From contig CALASN010000170.1 in the NCBI GenBank assembly GCA_937888735.1, positions 1 through 8,751 of the forward strand: a stretch of 8,751 nucleotides of DNA, read 5' to 3'. A program made the translations under genes and the position numbers. Positions 6,472 to 8,751 of this stretch are shown piece after piece; positions within the stretch are counted from its first letter, which is position 1, and every line of letters starts with the position of its first letter. The notes under the pieces were generated by a model that was not told the DNA's origin, did no database searches, and saw nothing but the letters and a program-made list of their open reading frames with translations. The stretch comes from UBA5499 sp002426275. GTDB taxonomy: Bacteria; Bacillota; DTU084.

Positions 6472-7225
6472 GACCGCTGCGATAATCATTTTTTTGCTGC
6501 TGCTGGGAAGGGCGGCGCTGGAGCCCACACAGCTTTCAATTACGGAGCTCTCCCTGCCAGGCGGCCCCGAAATCTCCATTGCGGTCTATGCTGATCTTCA
6601 TTTGGCGAAAGGCAGAGCGCCTTTAGCCAAGCTGCAGCGGGCTTTGATCGCGGCCAAACCAGATCTGATTTTTGCCCTTGGGGACTTCAGCGAGAGGCAT
6701 CTCACTGAGGAGCAAGTCGCTTATTTGCGGACGCTCTCTTCTGTGGCGCCTACCTATGGGGTATTGGGAAATAACGATGTCGATCCCCGCCTGCGGGGGC
6801 AGCTGCGAGAGGCTGGGATCACGCTCCTGGAGAATCGTGGGATAGAATTGCAGGCAGAGCGCGGCAATATCTACCTGTACGGAGCGGAGGATCTGCGCGC
6901 CGGCAAGCCGGACTTAGCGGGACTCGCAGACGCGGCTGAAGGTGATTTCGTCATCCTGCTTTCCCACTCGCCTGAGATCGTGACCGAACTTGCCGGCGTA
7001 AGTCCGGATTTGATCCTTGCCGGCCATACCCACGGCGGTCAGATTTGCTTGCCTGGCGGCCAGGGCATCATCACCCACAGCAAGCTGGGGCCAAAGTATG
7101 ATTCCGGCAGTTTCCCTTGGGGAGAAGGTACCCTTTTCATCACCCGGGGCGTGGGCGCCAGCGGCATCCCGCTGCGCTTATTCTGCCTGCCCGAACTTGT
7201 CATCATCCGGCTGGGAGGGAAATGA
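6464..7225 (+). CDS. Membrane-anchored calcineurin-like metallophosphoesterase (YkuE/YaeI-like)
   Basis: Encodes 253 residues. Residues about 4-18 form an uncleaved or signal-type hydrophobic segment (AAIIIFLLLLG), so the enzyme domain is probably outside the membrane. The family motifs appear in order: ADLHL (43-47, Asp44 and His46), ALGDF (71-75), GNND (102-105), LLSHSPE (165-171) and AGHTHGGQI (186-194). The usual third motif is GNH(D/E); here His is replaced by Asn, while the metal-binding Asn103 stays. GHTHGGQ is characteristic of the YkuE/YaeI branch, whose studied members act on lipid-linked or nucleotide phosphoesters; the substrate here is unknown. The ATG overlaps the purE stop by 8 nt and GGGAG at 6456-6460 lies only 3 nt upstream, so translation is likely coupled to purE. 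Confidence 0.85.
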   Translation: MIKTAAIIIFLLLLGRAALEPTQLSITELSLPGGPEISIAVYADLHLAKGRAPLAKLQRALIAAKPDLIFALGDFSERHLTEEQVAYLRTLSSVAPTYGVLGNNDVDPRLRGQLREAGITLLENRGIELQAERGNIYLYGAEDLRAGKPDLAGLADAAEGDFVILLSHSPEIVTELAGVSPDLILAGHTHGGQICLPGGQGIITHSKLGPKYDSGSFPWGEGTLFITRGVGASGIPLRLFCLPELVIIRLGGK

Positions 7226-7240
7226 GCGGCCTGTGAATTT

Positions 7241-7347
7241 CGAGAGATAAACTCCTTATTGCAGGAAAAACGGATGAGCGTGTAGAACACTGAAATTAAG
7301 ATCTCTCGTCAGCGACGCTAGCGCAGATGTTTTTTAATCTTTCAGTG
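7241..7347 (+). other. Intergenic region with alternative long-range pairings
   Basis: No credible gene lies between 7226 and 7563; a 60-codon open frame at 7327-7509 has no ribosome binding site and no recognisable protein character. Two complementary pairs stand out. CGAGAGAT (7241-7248) pairs with ATCTCTCG (7301-7308). CACTGA (7288-7293) plus AAGAT (7298-7302) pair with ATCTT (7337-7341) plus TCAGTG (7342-7347), with a 4-nt bulge. The two share 7301-7302 and so compete. A T6 run (7330-7335) follows a weak hairpin that could be a minor terminator. Function is inferred only. Confidence 0.4.
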
Positions 7348-7349
7348 CC

Positions 7350-7430
7350 CCGTCTGGTTCCGGCGCTCTCCCGCGTAGAGCCGTCAAGTTTGCAGGACGG
7401 CAACGTTCTTGTACGCCGTTTCCCAGGTGG
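7350..7430 (+). promoter_or_regulatory. Candidate structured leader RNA domain (riboswitch-like), unrecognised family
   Basis: CCGTCTGG (7350-7357) pairs with CCAGGTGG (7423-7430) as an 8-bp closing helix with two GU pairs. Inside it, CTCT (7366-7369) pairs with AGAG (7377-7380). The segment 7396-7401 can pair either upstream, CCGTC (7381-7385) with GACGG (7396-7400), or downstream, ACGGC (7397-7401) with GCCGT (7415-7419). A strong terminator begins 2 nt after the closing helix. The arrangement resembles a ligand-sensing leader, but I do not match it to T-box, ZTP, cobalamin, guanidine or other families I can recall. Chance pairing in an operon 3' tail is the alternative. Confidence 0.4.
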
Positions 7431-7432
7431 CG

Positions 7433-7472
7433 AGACTTTTAACATGACCTGTGTTGTGTTAAGAGTCTTTTT
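7433..7472 (+). terminator. Strong intrinsic terminator
   Basis: AGACTTTTAACA (7433-7444) pairs with TGTTAAGAGTCT (7457-7468) over 12 bp with a single wobble (T7438 with G7463), around a 12-nt loop. It is followed by T residues to 7472, five in a row when the last stem base is counted. The hairpin can end the transcript of the pyr-purE-phosphoesterase operon, or act as the expression platform of a leader for the gene at 7564, or do both. It lies 207 nt past the last upstream stop and 91 nt before the next start. Confidence 0.9.
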
Positions 7473-7489
7473 ATATGACTGGCACGCTT

Positions 7490-7504
7490 CTGGCTTGGCG
7501 CCAG
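7490..7504 (+). other. Small hairpin between the terminator and the fusion gene
   Basis: CTGGC (7490-7494) pairs with GCCAG (7500-7504) around loop TTGGC, and TGGCGCCA (7496-7503) is itself a palindrome. No T-run follows. It could be an operator-like palindrome or a 5' UTR stem; no promoter could be identified around it. Confidence 0.3.
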
Positions 7505-7545
7505 GATAAAGCGTTCATTCGCGCATGGATATTTGATGGAGTTTT

Positions 7546-7563
7546 AGGAGGGTAATATGTAAC
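7546..7563 (+). promoter_or_regulatory. Ribosome binding site with an ATG-TAA start-stop element
   Basis: AGGAGGG (7546-7552) is an excellent Shine-Dalgarno site. The best-spaced start (7557-7559, 5 nt from AGGAGG) is followed immediately by TAA (7560-7562). The first long-frame ATG, at 7564, is 12 nt from AGGAGG and only 1 nt past that stop; a second ATG is at 7567. Ribosomes may initiate on the start-stop and reinitiate, or choose the more distant ATG directly. Confidence 0.6.
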
Positions 7564-8751
7564 ATGATGAAGTTGGCGTTTTCTACCCTTGGTTGTCCGG
7601 ATTTCAGTTGGCCGGAGATTTATTCCATGGCTAAAGATCTGGGCTTTGACGGAATTGAAATTCGAGGCTTGGGCAATGAGATCTTTGCGGTGAAAGCCAA
7701 GCCCTTCACCGCCTCGGAACTGCCTCAGACCATCAAAAAACTTTCTCAGCTGCGCCTGGAGATCCCTTGCCTGTCCTCCGGCTGTTGCCTGAGGTCGCAA
7801 GACCAAGCTGAGCGAAACTATGCGGAAATTACCCAATACATCGCCCTGGCAGCCAAGCTGGGGACGCCTTTTGTGAGAGTTTTGGCAGATCTGGAGCCGC
7901 AGCCCTGCGACGATGTGAATGAGGACATCGTTTTGGCTAACCTTCAGCGCTTAATTCCCTTAGCCGAAGCGCAAGGGGTAACATTGCTTTTAGAGACTAA
8001 CGGCGTCTTTGCCGATACCTCCCGTCTTTGCCGGGTATTGGATCAAGCCGCCAGCGACGCTGTGGGCGCGCTTTGGGATACGCATCATCCCTATCGCTAT
8101 GCCGGAGAGACCCCGCAGCAGACTGTGCAAAACTTGGGCGCTTACATCAAATACGTTCACATTAAAGATTCCGTAATGGAAAAGGGAGCCGTTTCTTACC
8201 GTCTGATGGGCGAGGGAGATCTGCCCATCGACGAGATCATGCTGGCTCTCCAATCCATCAACTACGACGGCTATGTCTCCTTAGAATGGATCAAACGCTG
8301 GTCAGCGGAGCTCAGCGACGCAGGAGTTGTCTTCCCGCACTTCGCTAACTTTATGAGCAAATACGTGTCGCTGCCCAGGAGCACGGGGCGCCTGTTCGAT
8401 AATAAGGCCCACACAGGCAAGTATCTCTGGGAAAAAGATTCTTTAATCGATTTGACGTTTCCCCAGGTGCTGGACAAGGTTGTGGACGAATTCCCGGATC
8501 AATACGCCTTCCGCTATACAACCTTGGATTATACCAGGACTTATTCTGAGTTTCGCGATGATGTGGATACTTTCGCCCGCTGCCTGATCGCGCTGGGAGT
8601 GAAACCCGGCGACAAGGTTGCCATCTGGGCCACCAACGTTCCGCAGTGGTTCATTACCTTTTGGGCCACGGTGAAAATCGGCGCGGTGCTGGTGACTGTC
8701 AATACGGCCTATAAGATTTACGAGGCTGAATATTTGCTGCGTCAATCTGAT
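7564..8751 (+). CDS. Fusion: sugar-phosphate-isomerase-like TIM barrel + AMP-forming acyl-CoA synthetase (3' end beyond window)
   Basis: An uninterrupted 396-codon frame runs off the window end. Residues about 1-268 form a sugar phosphate isomerase/epimerase (AP endonuclease family 2) barrel. It opens with KLAFSTLGCP, and the expected metal ligands are visible: Glu144 in LLLETNG, Asp172 with His174 in WDTHHP, His199 in YVHIKD and Glu241 in SLEW. After a linker (about 269-287), residues from about 288 match the N-terminal part of acyl-CoA synthetases: YLWEKDSLIDLTFP, FPDQYAFRY, TYSEFRDDVDTFARCLIALG, and AIWATNVPQWFITF with IGAVLVTVNTAYK. The AMP-binding signature and C-terminal lid lie past the window. 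Substrates of both halves are unknown. No internal ribosome binding site that would release the synthetase alone was seen. The start is ATG 7564 or 7567. Confidence 0.85.
   Translation, partial: MMKLAFSTLGCPDFSWPEIYSMAKDLGFDGIEIRGLGNEIFAVKAKPFTASELPQTIKKLSQLRLEIPCLSSGCCLRSQDQAERNYAEITQYIALAAKLGTPFVRVLADLEPQPCDDVNEDIVLANLQRLIPLAEAQGVTLLLETNGVFADTSRLCRVLDQAASDAVGALWDTHHPYRYAGETPQQTVQNLGAYIKYVHIKDSVMEKGAVSYRLMGEGDLPIDEIMLALQSINYDGYVSLEWIKRWSAELSDAGVVFPHFANFMSKYVSLPRSTGRLFDNKAHTGKYLWEKDSLIDLTFPQVLDKVVDEFPDQYAFRYTTLDYTRTYSEFRDDVDTFARCLIALGVKPGDKVAIWATNVPQWFITFWATVKIGAVLVTVNTAYKIYEAEYLLRQSD

Noticed and set aside
7423..7436. CAGGTGGCGAGAC as a possible T-box sequence
   Set aside because: It lacks the conserved ACC after TGGN and no specifier-type stem I was recognised upstream, so a T-box call is not supported.
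7327..7509. Sixty-codon open frame in the intergenic region
   Set aside because: No ribosome binding site at its ATG, it spans the strong terminator at 7433-7472, and its translation has no recognisable character.

Overview
The window reads as a chromosomal piece of a Gram-positive bacterium of the Bacillota type, probably an anaerobe of the clostridial or Negativicutes kind. The clues are strong purine-rich ribosome binding sites (AGGAGG-like) before nearly every gene, GTG starts for two genes, a PyrR-headed pyrimidine operon, and a PyrK/PyrD pair of the NAD-linked class 1B dihydroorotate dehydrogenase. The exact lineage cannot be settled from the sequence alone. All recognised genes lie on the + strand.

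Positions 1-165 are an AT-rich leader. Positions 166-5952 hold a compact de novo pyrimidine operon in the order pyrR, pyrB, pyrC, pyrK, pyrD, pyrF, pyrE. It covers every step from carbamoyl phosphate plus aspartate to UMP. The carbamoyl phosphate synthetase genes that often sit between pyrC and pyrK are absent here. A textbook intrinsic terminator lies between pyrR and pyrB, with its 5' arm inside the last pyrR codons and the pyrR stop in its loop. This suggests attenuation between the regulator and the enzymes. From pyrB onward genes overlap or touch (17-nt overlap, 1-nt gap, 1-nt gap, 19-nt overlap, 4-nt overlap), so the block is probably one translationally coupled transcript.

The operon continues into purE (5986-6471), a purine biosynthesis gene. 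An N-terminally anchored calcineurin-like metallophosphoesterase (6464-7225) follows and overlaps purE by 8 nt. Both look like co-transcribed passengers of the pyrimidine operon.

Positions 7226-7563 hold no convincing gene but are rich in complementary segments. An 8-bp long-range helix encloses two mutually exclusive small hairpins, and two bases later comes a strong intrinsic terminator (7433-7472). This has the layout of a riboswitch or attenuator leader, although it could simply be the end of the upstream operon. I do not recognise it as a known RNA family. Just before the next gene, the best-spaced start codon is an ATG followed at once by TAA, a start-stop element.

The last gene (7564 to the window end, incomplete) encodes an unusual in-frame fusion: an N-terminal sugar-phosphate-isomerase/AP-endonuclease-2-like TIM barrel joined to the start of an AMP-forming acyl-CoA synthetase. 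This fusion and the structured RNA in front of it are the most interesting parts of the window.
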